Below, piece by piece: positions 46,551 to 57,951 of a stretch of DNA of 64,000 bases. The translations under genes and the position numbers were made by a program. Source of the DNA: Copromyces sp. CBS 386.78. Lineage: Eukaryota > Ascomycota > Sordariomycetes > Sordariales > Sordariaceae. Position 1 is the stretch's first letter. Every line of letters begins with the position of its first letter. The notes under the pieces were generated by a model. That model was not told the DNA's origin, did not search any database, and saw only the letters and a list, made by a program, of their open reading frames with translations. The stretch covers positions 434,001 to 498,000 of the forward strand of contig MU839099.1 in NCBI GenBank assembly GCA_030685235.1, in the 5' to 3' direction.

Positions 46551-48960
46551 ATGTCAGCCAGCGAATAGGGAAGCTGTTTCATGTTGAAGGGTGTGGGGCA
46601 ATTGCGGAAGCCTTGAAGGCCCCACACTCTCATCACCTGCACTTTGGACCCCTGTCACAGCGCCAAGAACGCAGTGACCACTGATCTAAAGCGGGGACGT
46701 CCCCTCTTTGTAGGCATCCTCTTTCACACTCCAAAATTTCATCGAGAATGAAGGGAAGGAGACGACGACTCGACGAGTGATGCACTGCACGAAAGAGTTG
46801 GCAGCGTCGAGGCAAAGAGGACGGAAGCAAGGCATTGCAGCGTTTCGTCATGAATGGAGCAGTTGCTGTGGAAAACGAACTCTTTCCTGCCGCTTCCTCT
46901 TTGATATCAAATTGCCATCCATCTCTGGACCGACCAAAATGAGATTCAGGTGCATTCAATCCGCCGTTGTTTTAGCTTTGTACCACAATTGTGCATCCAG
47001 AAGAGTGAGTAGCGCTACTTCGTGAGAAGAAACTGCGGTAGGGAAACCTTTTCGAGACACTCCAACGACGACGACGACAACGACGAGCACGTGCAGCGGC
47101 GGCGGGTTGTTACCAATTCCCGTCCCCGTTTCGTTGAACGATTGAACCTTGCTGAATGACCTCCGAAAAAAAAAAAAAAAATCCTTGGCCCTGCCCCCTC
47201 ATTGTTACCTCGTGAGCTCCTCCAATGTCCCATTGGAAGACAAGGAGGCAAGGTAGAGGAGGTTATCTACAGCATCAGCAGTGCAACTTGACAAGAACAA
47301 AACTGCACCAATCTCGAACGGGCTGTCCTACCTTTTGCACACGAGACTTGGCAAGATTAGTATATACCACCGAAGCTTTTTCCAAGCCCTTTCCCCTCCA
47401 TTCAGAGATGGAGGTACTGAGTTCTGAGTCCTGACTCTGGAGGAAGTCCCTTGGCTGGAAGTTAGGTTGTTGTGATCTGTTGCACTTGACTTGATTCATT
47501 CGTGAGAGCACGGTAGCATCCAACCTCCACTTGTCCAACAGTATCACCAAAACCTCGTATTCTCCGCTTTCCACGACTCCCTCACCATGCCGCCCTTGCC
47601 CTGGGCTTGTCCTTGATACGACCCTTTCACTTTAACTTTCCACTTGTCTGTGAATCGAACGCCTGTGCGCGCCTACACTATCAGACTACCTATGTACTAT
47701 CGAGAAGATCAATCACATACACGGAACCTGCCTATGTAGTCACATCTCGCTTCATTTCAAGATTTCGTGCGGGCACGGGTAAATGAAAGACGGGTGATGC
47801 TCTGGGTGGTCTGATACACTCTTCCAGAACGCCATGCTCCCCCCAAAGCAAAATCAAAGGAAAAGGTCCTCCCTCCCTCCCGAGACATTGCATCAACGTC
47901 GACCGAGGGAGCGATGATCAGTCACCTTGAATCATCCGATGCTAGATAGCCACGCTCTATAATCCTGCCCATGACCAGCTATTGGCTCCTCACACCACTC
48001 TGCCCTGCCGTCGTCTTCTCAGCCGTTGCCATTGATGCTGTCCCTAACATCCTATAAAGTTGGCATTGTTATTGCTGCTGCTGTGATGAATGCAGCATGC
48101 ATGCATGCACCACCTCTACATATGGTTGCGCCCTGGTTGCGCCTTCTCATCCAGTTGAATCCCGTCTTCGGGGTCCTCTCAGAGACCACCGGAGAGGCAC
48201 TGGACGCCTGAGGACGCCATGGAGGCTCAAAGAGGCTCATCTTGCTCGTCAGTCGTCAGGGACCCCAGGGCAACACCCCACGATGATGACACTGCATCCC
48301 ACTCGCTAGCGAATCACAAATGTGTTTGGGCTTGCATATGCATTGCACTGTCTTTGCAGTGTCGCAGTGTCGAAAGAGGAAAGGAGAGCAAATATCCACG
48401 TACGCCCGCGCACGAAAACACTGCGTTCGGGGACCTGGAAGGCAGTAGGTATTGTTTCAAAATGCGAAAATGTCAATTGCTAGAGTGTCAGAGAGAGCGA
48501 AAGCGAGATCGCTTCTCGATTTGGACAAATCTGACATCGATAGTTTTCGGTCAAGATAGGTAGTTAAATATCGCACGGCCCTTTCAGCTCCTCAGCCAAG
48601 ATGGAAGTGTTCTATCGAGACAACTATCCATGTCGCCATGATAAACAAAACTTTCCGTGGGCGGAACACGACTCTGATCGGGTCCTTCATTAGTGAAGTT
48701 GTAGACAGATCTTAGAAATTAAGAATTTACTGTAAGCTACTATAGCACGGGAAAATCCTACTAGTTGAACCTCGACCATATCATATCATTGTGAGTCCTG
48801 TAGAAACGCCAAGTCATTAGCGGTTTCTCAACACCTCGACATCTCAACCACGTTGCCTTCTGTTTGGACACCGCCCGCGCGCTCTCGGTATGTATCGGCA
48901 TCGGTGATACATCCCACGTCGGACTCCGAATGGCTTCAATGACCTACAGAACCACATGCC

Positions 48961-49130
48961 TACCGCATCTACTCATTAATAGCAGATATGCTCTGTGGGT
49001 CATGATGGGTTATGGGTGAATCCTATTGGAGAGATGCTGCATATGCAGCTAAGAGGGAGCTAAAATCGCCCGCATAAGCTGTGACTTTCCCTAAAAGAGG
49101 AGATCTGCTATTAATGAGTAGATGCGGTAG
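48961..49130. mobile_element. Small TA-flanked inverted-repeat element (MITE-like)
   Basis: Perfect 28-bp inverted arms (48960-48987 and 49103-49130; CTACCGCATCTACTCATTAA and its complement) enclose about 115 bp. A few more pairs extend inward after one mismatch. The ends can be read as TA-CCGCATC...GATGCGG-TA, the arrangement of Tc1/mariner-type MITEs. The centre contains the 12-bp palindrome CTGCATATGCAG (49036-49047). There is no coding capacity. It is unrelated in sequence to the foldback element at 14831. Confidence 0.72.
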
Positions 49131-49784
49131 ACGGTATCACGGGAGTCGCACCAGTCCGCCTGTACGGCTACCTCATAGTGGAGTTTGTTAGAGGCCAATC
49201 CCGTCCCACCTTTTTTGGCCGCAGGGCTTTACTCCACCCACTGTTAGTGTCGAGAAATTCTTCACAAGCAATCGACGAAAAGGGAAGCTGTCGACGACAA
49301 CCTCAACCGGGTGTCTGGCTCATCCAAAGAAACACTAAAACCCCCGAACGAGTCCCACTCTTTTTCAGCAGACTAAGCAGCAAGATCCTCATCTTGCAGA
49401 CGGACAGCACTCGATCGGAGGTTGATCAGGGTTTCTGTCAACCAAAGCGAGCCAAAGGTAAGGTGGAAAATTAGCGGTAGTGACGACAGACGACGACATA
49501 TGATAGACGACAGCAGATGAACCGACGAGTCGACGTCCAAACCACAAGCAAATTCCAAGCAGTTCCAATTGCGCACTTGCGTCTACCGTACATATCCCGG
49601 TTCGGTTCCGTGAGTTCGGCTGGGTTTCCGTACGGTCCAATAGGGCCGGATCGCCCTCGCTCCTGAAGAACAAGGGACAAGGATTTGCTCACCAACCGCT
49701 TGTTACTCGCTTGTTTGACTTCGACTTGGATGCCCTGGATACGCTCGGAGTTTATCCAATACTCGTATCTACTTCGCGATCTCG

Positions 49785-49810
49785 TCTTCTTCTTCTTCTT
49801 CTTCTTCTTC
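49785..49810. repeat. CTT trinucleotide microsatellite
   Basis: A pure run of about nine TCT/CTT units in intergenic DNA. The length is likely to differ between strains. No coding frame is supported through it. Confidence 0.85.
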
Positions 49811-52365
49811 AAGCGAAAAAGACTAGGACGCTAGACTAGATAGAGTTGGGTAAGCGATCGATGGTTGCTCATCGCCTATCCAGCATTCCAGGAGCCCGGC
49901 CCTGGTTTCTCGATAGGAGCGCTGCTGTGGACGAGTCAGTTTGAGACTCTCGAATCGACACATCCTACTGCGGTAAAAACGCCATACAGAAAAAGAGGCC
50001 AAGAGGGACCCGCTAAACGGCGACCTGAATCCGTAGGTTGTTTTGTTGACGATGTACCTTGACGGCTGAAAATGAGGAGTCGAATGCGGCATGTAGAATA
50101 GTCGACAGTTTTGAGGTTCAACATCGCTACGTCGGCCACGAGTCCACCCGGGGACCACACCATGCATGCATCATCACCACTGCACTCACCATTACCACCA
50201 CAGAAAACGCCAGCCAAGGACAAAGCTCCTGTCTTTCTCACGGTGCGCATAAAAAGATCAACAAAGTCGATAGAGACAAAACAATGCTGGTCCTCGGTAT
50301 TACACTGGTTCCGGCTTTCTGGGTTCAAACCACCAAGTAGTGTCAAGACGGCACGAGGCACAAACAATGCCAGAGCGCGGCATGGACGCTGACAGCATGG
50401 AGGAGGATGAGGCTTCACAGCTCTCTTGCATAACAGCTTTCGAACGCAGCTTTCATCACCACTGCACCACCACAACCCCAAGGATTTGCACATAGGTGCG
50501 CCAAACATAAAAATCCTATGAGAATGCAATCCGGCTGCACGACCCCGCGCGCATCGGCGGCTGTTTTGCCAACAGGAGACGGGTATTCCCACATCCTTGA
50601 AAATGGTTGCCGAGTCGAGTCGAGTCGAGCGGGCGTCAGCGAGCGGGCGCCGTGGTGGTTGCCCTCCAAGACATGGCGAAAAGTCATGCGGTCTGCGCCT
50701 CTAGTAGCGTTAGCTGCAGAGATGATAGTACGCTACGCAGGCAGGCTGTATGTACTGTAAGTGTACCTTTTTAGCGTCGGCGTCTCTGCACCTTGAGAAA
50801 AGAAAAAGTTGATGATGGGCGTTTGAGACTTGGCCAAGTTGAGAAGGTCAATGAACAGCCCGGGCAACATTTGAAAACCTGACGATGGCCGTCGCGATCG
50901 ATGGTGTTTATCGACGACAGCTGAGAGAGAGAAAACCAAGAAACTGAAGAGTTCCTGGCCCAGCTTGCCTATCCTTACACCGATACACTTTAGCGAAGGA
51001 GTAAAGAGACGGGAAGCTCTTTAAACGAACGACCACCACTTTACGGTGTACCAATAACCCCTGGAAAGACAGACATGTGAGGCGGCCCAGAGACTCAAGA
51101 CATAGCTGCAGGGTCTCCAAACGGCCAAGGACTCTCAAGGGAGACAGAGTTGAGGTTGGAAAAAAGGCGAAAAAGAAGCGAAAAAAGGAGTCGTTATTCA
51201 CAAGTTGGTGAACCTTTGCGGTCGTGACGGTCTCATGGCTCCCCTAAACTCCACTGTAGAACAGCCCCGGACCACGCATACAGTGGGTAGCTCCGGCAAC
51301 CCATGACATGTCCCCTATCGTTCCATTCCCCCTATGGAGACCCTGTGGACATTCCCCCTTCACAGTTTCTCCCCTTCTCCATCACCGTTGCATCCGGCCT
51401 ATCCTTGCTCGAGAGCCGGCCAGGCTTTGGTGGGTGAGGAGAGGGCGACGCCTTCAACCATTAATACATGCCATTGGCGCTCTGCTTGCATGTCTCACGG
51501 ACTCCGCTTGTGCGAGCTGTTTATCCTTTTTTTTTCTGTTTCGTCGTTGCTCTTTGCAGCTTCGTTCCTTTCGTTGATTCGATTTCCGTGTCTAACCAAC
51601 CAGTGTCCTGATATGTGATGCAGTGGGCCAGCTTGCTCTGTGTTGCTTAAACTGCTGCTGTCCACTTAATTCCTTGTGTTGCCATAGAGCTGAAGTGTAA
51701 GCCGCGAGAATATCAAGTCTTGTCGCCACATACCAGCCGTTGTCAACGACAAAAAGTGTCAAACCTACACGACCAGAACCTATCCAGGTGCTCGACCCCA
51801 CTCCTCATCCAGCAACAGGCTGTCCGCCTGCACAGGAGTACAAACACCAAGTAGTGGTCTGCTCCCCGCAGCCACCAAGAGAAAGCTCGAGCGGCAAAGC
51901 ATTGAGCAGCACACCTTCTGTACTGCCTACTCGGGTCCGACCTCCGATTGCAGGACTCCGGCGCACGGCTCGAACTGCCCAAGACATCTCACTCATCGAA
52001 TCCCCGACAACCTACCCATAGCTACCCCCAGCCTAGCCGACCACTAGGGGTTCAGAAGGAGGAAGAAGGAGCCGCATTGCTGGCCATGTGGAAGGCTCAA
52101 CGGTGAAACGTGGTAAAAGAAGGGCGAAACTTGGCGTTCCCCAGGATTATCCAAGCAGGCGCAACACCAAGAGTGGAAGATATACGACTCAGTATTGCGT
52201 TTCGGTTACACTTGGCCGTTACCAGATGGCTCGGGAGGGAATCCGATAGCCCATATACCACGATTATCAACCCAATTTTTCCGACTTCTCGACAGCGCCG
52301 ACAACACTGTTCTTTCCGGTCATTAGCAAACCAAAGGTGTTGTGAAGTAAAGCGGCGCAGACGAG

Positions 52366-55210
52366 ATGCCGAGCATATGGAAGTCGGGCTCAAACGCCGG
52401 CCGGGTAAAGGCCGGCAGCAAGTCCATCCGAGGGACAATATCAGGACCGATACCAATACCGAACGCCCTTGACGACGACAACGAATTCCCCGTTCGATCT
52501 TTGGGCGCAAACAGGTCCACAAAGACCGAAGACGAGTTTGGTGGTATCCAGAGACCAGGGACTGGTGGAATTGCAAGCCCAATAGTACCAGCATCAGCAG
52601 CAATTCAGGCGGCCGAAGGAGGAACGCTGAAGGAACAGCTCTTTGACAATAGGCACCACGATGAGAGTAGCGACAGTGATAGAGAGAGAAGCCCAGGTTC
52701 GAGGCAGGGCATCAACTCGGCAACTTTCGAGATTCAGGGGGAGAATATGAGCGGAAATGGAGTTTCCCAAATGGTCTCCCAAAGACCAAAAGCGCCATCA
52801 GACCCCCCACCACTCTTGCCACCGAATTCTGCCGGTGCTGCATCGTCATCAACTGAAAGGCAGCGAACGCCGCAGAGAACCTCCCCACCACAAACGTCAT
52901 CGCCACTGAGAACGACGCCGGTGAGGGTTATGACGACACCGACGACGGGACGAATCACGAACCCCCCTCAGAGCACTGCCCTGCGATATTCGACCATTAG
53001 TGATACCCCGAGTGGGCAGACCAACAACAGCAAGGGGCAACCACACAGGAAGCAGTCCACGCTGCGCTCGGCATTGGGCAAATTGTTTGGACGAGGAAAG
53101 AAGAAGAATGGGTTGGCGGCTGGAGAGCAGAAGAGTCCTCCCAATTCGGGGCGCGAGTCTGTCCTTATGGAGTCTTCTCAGCACAAGAGTGTTAGTATAA
53201 TCAGTCTTTTTCGTAGCATTCATCTGGTATTGACAGGATGTAAAACAGGACCCAAGTGCGCTTCATCGGGCGACGGAAAAGTCGCCCAAGCGATCTGCCT
53301 CGCTTCCCATCAGTGAGCTTGACAGGCCACTGCGTTCGCATTCTATCGGGCCAGACGACATCCGGGCTATCGAAAGTGCCCGGAATTCACTCCAGGCCGA
53401 TATTGGCGGGAACTCCGGATCAATCGCAAGGCGGCGCGCTGCGGCGGCAAATGCAAATGAGCGCCGGTTCTTGTTTGTGCCGCGCTTTCCTGAGACCGAA
53501 GTAGGTGCCGGCTTGTCACCACGACCTGCCAGTAGCCACGGGCGGGGAAGCCGACTGTTTGCTGGAGTTCCGCGCGGGGAACATGACGACCCAAGTGAAA
53601 TTGGGCGCGCCATCACCAGTGATAGTGGTAGCCATGGCATGCGACGCCGATCACGGAGCCTTTCTGGACTGCCGGATATCTTGGGTACGGGAATTTGTCG
53701 GGCGCCGGAGCGCCGCCGCAGCGACGAAATTCGATACTGGCGTGAGTCCTACAACGCGGGATTCCACTCGCCACTATCATCGGATGCGAATGTCAATGCC
53801 GATATTGACAACGACGGTATAGCGGATATCAGCCTTCCCGCAAGCCCCGCAGTTGAGAGACCACCGGATACGCCTCCGCAGCCGTTCAACTTTGGATCGA
53901 TATCCAAGCAGATGGTGGGAATGAAGATCACTCAAGCGGTCAGCATCGACACCCGTATCGGCACCCTCGAGACACGGACCGGAAAGTTGGAACGGGTTGT
54001 CGACCAGCTTTGCCACGTAGTTCCCGGGTTTAGGGGCCCGCTCAGCGATATCTCAGCTGTCGGAGGAGGAAGAGGAACCGGAGGAGCGGGGACCATCAGA
54101 ACCGTTTCTGACGGCCGGCCTTCCTTCACATACACGACTGCCTCGCCGCCGCCCCCTCCGATTTCCCCCGTCCCACCTCGTCAAGGACAGCAACCAGTTC
54201 ATTCCCAGTCCGACATCAGCCACTCCCCGCGAGCCAGCAGCGAGCGACAGTCGATGGATTCCGACACCCACTCACAGATTTCGTTCGGCGAAGCCCAGAC
54301 CTTCATCGGCTCTCTCCACCCGCCCTCATCGTCAGCCACCCAGGCACAATCGCTGACCACCGCTACCACGCCTACCACGGCCGCGACCCTCAGCCTCCCA
54401 CCTCACCCAGAGGACCCCAACGACACAGACCGGGACCGCCCAACTTCCAACTCCACCGTCCGCGGCGTCGCCAGCATGTCTTCCATGCACGAAAACGCCA
54501 CTACGGCCTCTGTCAGCGAGTACTCCTCCACCAACGCCCACAACCCGACCTACTACAACCAGTATCACGCCCTCCTCAGCCAGCTGGACTCGGAGCGGCA
54601 GGCCCGCCAAGCGCTCGAGGGGCAGGTAAAGAAGTTGTCGGACCGCTTGAACGCGTTGTCAAGTACCATGTATGCTTTGGTCAGGGATAGCGGGTCGTGG
54701 GGGGCACCTGATCCTTCTAGTCCCCGGTCGGCTATAAATGGAGGAGGAAGAGGCAAGGGCCATCCGCCGTTGCACATCCCGAGTGTCTTCGACTATGGTA
54801 ATGACGACAACGATGATCATCAGCTTGGAGATCAAGAGGACGAGGAGGATATCGATGACAATGTTGGGCCTGTGAGACATGGACATCACAGTGTCGGGGT
54901 CGTTTCTAAGGCGAAGTTAGCTCTGGTTGCGAAACCTACCTCTAGAGGTAGCGGCGGCGGCGGCGGTCGTGGTCAGGAAGACGGCGAGGCGGAAGATTTT
55001 CAGACGCCGAGGGATGAGTTCCAAACGCCGATGACGCCGATGTCGGTTTATACCTACGGCGCTATTAGCCCTGATCACAATCAAGCTGAGAGCGGCGACG
55101 ACGAGGCCGAGTCTGGCGGGGACTCGTCTGATGCTAGGGCGGAGAAGAAGCAGAGGAAGGCGGCCCGGACGCTGAGCTTGAGTCAGTTGACCATGCCCAA
55201 GAGGATCTGA
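52366..55210 (+). CDS. Uncharacterised 928-aa low-complexity fungal protein
   Basis: Two exons (52366-53190 and 53249-55210) join across a 58-bp phase-0 intron (GTTAGT...AACAG). No catalytic domain is recognisable. A short basic block (STLRSALGKLFGRGKKK) sits at about residues 230-250. A conserved-looking stretch after the intron reads SLPISELDRPLRSHSIGP. Two helical, coiled-coil-prone segments lie at about 505-533 (TRIGTLETRTGKLERVVDQL) and 711-750 (QLDSERQARQALEGQVKKL). The rest is Ser/Thr/Pro-rich, with a Gly-rich and acidic C-terminal region and a Lys/Arg tail ending PKRI. The composition suggests a disordered scaffold or cortical/cytoskeletal adaptor, but this is only inference. The start is the first ATG of the frame; an upstream non-coding exon is possible. 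Confidence 0.85.
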
Positions 55211-56582
55211 TGGCATTGAGTGGGAGTGAGATTTTTTGCTACGCCCCTTCCCTCATTCCCAGGTCTCTGCTTGTCGGGTCAACGAGGAAGGTGCGGGCGG
55301 GAACAACGGACCTCCCAGTCTGGCATGAACGACGGAGTGTAAGTTCACCAGCAGCAGCAGGATCATTCCTGTCCTGGCCAGGGTCTTTTGACGTCACGTA
55401 CGTTACACCTTCATGATACCGCCGTCTTGGGCATTTCCCAGTCACTCTCAGTCACGGAACTCGGAGACGGACTCACTCGGCCGAAAAGGGTATCACGAAT
55501 CGATTCAAATCAGTCGGTCAGTCCGGACTGGAAGCAAACAAACACAACACTGCATCATATACATAAATGAGAGATGAGACGAAACAGTATCGCCTAGCTA
55601 CCTATCCACCATCTAGCCACCCTACCAAGCTTGACCTTCCTTGTACCCCTTCTTAATTGAGGGCTATAATCCGATGAACACGTCTCACGTTATCATACGT
55701 TTTTATCACTTATCACACCTCAGAAAGAACGACCAATTCGTTTTTCGATTTCATCAGTCCGAAGCATCATTCTCATTTTCACTTCGTTCGCGCAAACCGC
55801 GCACACGCATCCAGCATGCGCTGCGCATCAAACTTCAAACAACCCTCTCTTCTCACATTTCTCCCCCCATACCCAATGGGGCATACTCTATTTGTGCTCG
55901 ACACTCTACATACTCAAGTTTGATATTTTCGTCACATTGTTGGAGCGGCATAGCCTTGATATTTACAAACGTTTACGTGTACGATTATTATACTGTTTTG
56001 CAGATACGGACACATCATGATAGGATACCCTTTGTGGTAGTGGTACCTCTTGTTGGGATTCGCCTGCGATTTTGCATATATCGATTAGGTGTTGTTGGGA
56101 TTATTTTGGTTTCACGGGAATCGGATCTCTTGATATCTTTTGATACTGTTTGTTCAGCGCTTCGATTCAACCTCTCATAGCCGTCCTCAGTTGTAATATC
56201 CCTTTGGCATCTTTTAGCACTTGGCATTATCTGGTGGGTTGGCAAATTTGAATTTGATATAGCCCTAAACTGACATACTTTCATGGACTATCTACTTGCA
56301 TGCACTGAGTGAAATCAAGTTGCCGGTGAGAAAAGAAGCAATCGAAGAATGCATACATGTGCATGGCAAGCGGTGAACACAGCAAGGCAGAAGGCAACTG
56401 AATGAAATCAATGGGAATGGTATATCGTACAAGAAACAACTGCCCCCTCGAGGCGTATATGTTCGACTTGACCCAAATAGCCCAACCCAAAACGCCGTTG
56501 TATAACCCGCCAAAGCCAAGCATAACACCTCTGTACATTGTCGACTTCTCTCCAGTTTTCACCTGTCTTGTCTCAATGTCCT
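55211..56582. other. Convergent intergenic region
   Basis: About 1.4 kb between the 3' ends of the 928-aa gene and the minus-strand kinase gene. It should hold both 3' untranslated regions. The long frame at 55641-56180 has no family resemblance and runs through pyrimidine-rich DNA. No gene is called. Confidence 0.6.
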
Positions 56583-57951
56583 CTAAGCGGTATCTTCGGG
56601 CAACTCCTGGACAACCCTTTCTACCAGCTCAATCAGCTCATCGATATCTGGTCTTTCTGCAGGTTCGACCCTCAAGCATCTCCTCACCACATCCCTTATC
56701 GGCTCGCTGATGTAGTTCTCGTCGTCCTTGTTGGTTGCCGTATTATCACCACCCGCACCTCCTCCCGCGCCCGCCTTGCCCTTCCCCTTGGTCTGCCCGG
56801 GCCCCTCGTCGGGGAACCTCCAGTCACCGCTCAGCACGCAGATGCTCAAACTGCCACCGGTTTCGTCACTGCGCATCTCAAAGGGCGATTTGCCGACCAG
56901 GCAGGCGTAGAGGGTGCAGCCGAGCGACCAGATGTCGACTTTGGTGTCGATGACGGTGCCGGTCTTAACGTCGAAGAGTTCGGGAGCGCGGTAAGGCATG
57001 GTGGAGTGTTCGGCTGCCGTATCCTGGGTGGCTATGGCGAGGGAGCGAGATGTTATGGGGAGAGGGGAGACGGCGATGGAGCCGAGGTCCATAAGGATTG
57101 GGTCGCGGCCGGAGTCGGAGATCATGATGTTGCCTGTAGAAATGAGTTAGTGATGATTAGGACGCACGGAAAGGGTGATGCTGAACACATACCAGGCTTG
57201 ATATCTCTATGCGCATAACTCCTCGTCTCGTTCGCCCCAGGCAAGCGTCCTTCGTCCTCGATCAGCGGCACCTGCTGCTCCGTCTCATCATCCTCATCTG
57301 CACCTCCCACCGCCGTCTGCCTGGTCTTTGATTTCCGTTTCCCTGCTCCGGGCACTTCCATTGACTCGCCGCTTGTGTCCCCTCCGCCACCTTTGTACTT
57401 GTGCATCCCTCTTAGCGCCTTGCACACCCCTAGGAAAAGCATCATGAGCCTCTTTTCCGGGAAGCGCGTATGGTTCACCAAGTTCGCATTTATCATATCC
57501 TGCAGGTTGCCGCGCCTGTAGTACGGCAACAGGACGTAGACAGTCTTGTCCTGCCCTTCGCCGCCGCGTTCCGTGGCGATGCTGTAGTCGACGTGGTGGA
57601 TGATTCCCGGCGTGTTGCCGAAGAGCTTGTAGGCTTCTACTTCGTGCATGGCTTGGGCGACGGATTCGTGGCCGAACGGGCAGCGGATCTTTTTGAGGGC
57701 GAGCAGTTCGCTTGTGGATGTGTCTTGGACTAGGTAGACGTAGGAGAAGCCGCCCTGGACGAGACAAGTTGTTAGTACAGCTCGGAGCAATGGGAGGGCA
57801 ACAGAGATGGGGGGAGATGGGAGAGGCATACTTCGCCTAGTAAGCGCAAGATCTTGAAACTCCTGTTGTTGATCTTGAGCGTGGGCGAGCCGGGGAAGCA
57901 GACCATGCAATTGCCCAGCCAGTATATGAGATCTGAAATTACTTGCGCCAT
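56583..57951 (-). CDS. Serine/threonine kinase, Env7/STK16 (NAK) family
   Basis: Three exons (57951-57832, 57754-57193, 57133-56583) joined across 77- and 59-bp introns give 410 residues. The kinase domain is complete: glycine loop LGEGGFSYVYLV with its codons split by intron 1, ATP lysine in LALKKIRCPF, catalytic loop HRDIKPGN split by intron 2, and DLG in place of DFG (LMDLGSIAV), as in STK16-type kinases. APE is preserved as PYRAPELF, followed by DIWSLGCTLY. A Gly/Ser/acidic insert of roughly 60 residues precedes HRD. The N-terminus carries Cys15 and Cys18 (GNCMVCF), near where yeast Env7 is palmitoylated at Cys13-15. By homology it would be anchored on vacuolar or Golgi membranes and act in membrane fusion or trafficking control. 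Gly/Lys-rich and Asn/Asp-rich inserts in the C-lobe are unusual but in frame. Confidence 0.94.

Larger units (their letters stand above)
46551..52365. other. Long gene-free region upstream of the 928-aa gene
   Basis: About 5.8 kb of mostly normal-composition DNA in which I find no supported gene. Open frames are short, overlap on both strands and are family-less. It contains the inverted-repeat element at 48961-49130, a poly(A) run near 47166-47180, a CTT microsatellite near 49785-49810 and a short GAGTC repeat near 50614-50629. It may include a long leader or distal regulatory DNA for the gene starting at 52366, or non-coding transcripts; the bases alone do not decide. Confidence 0.55.
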
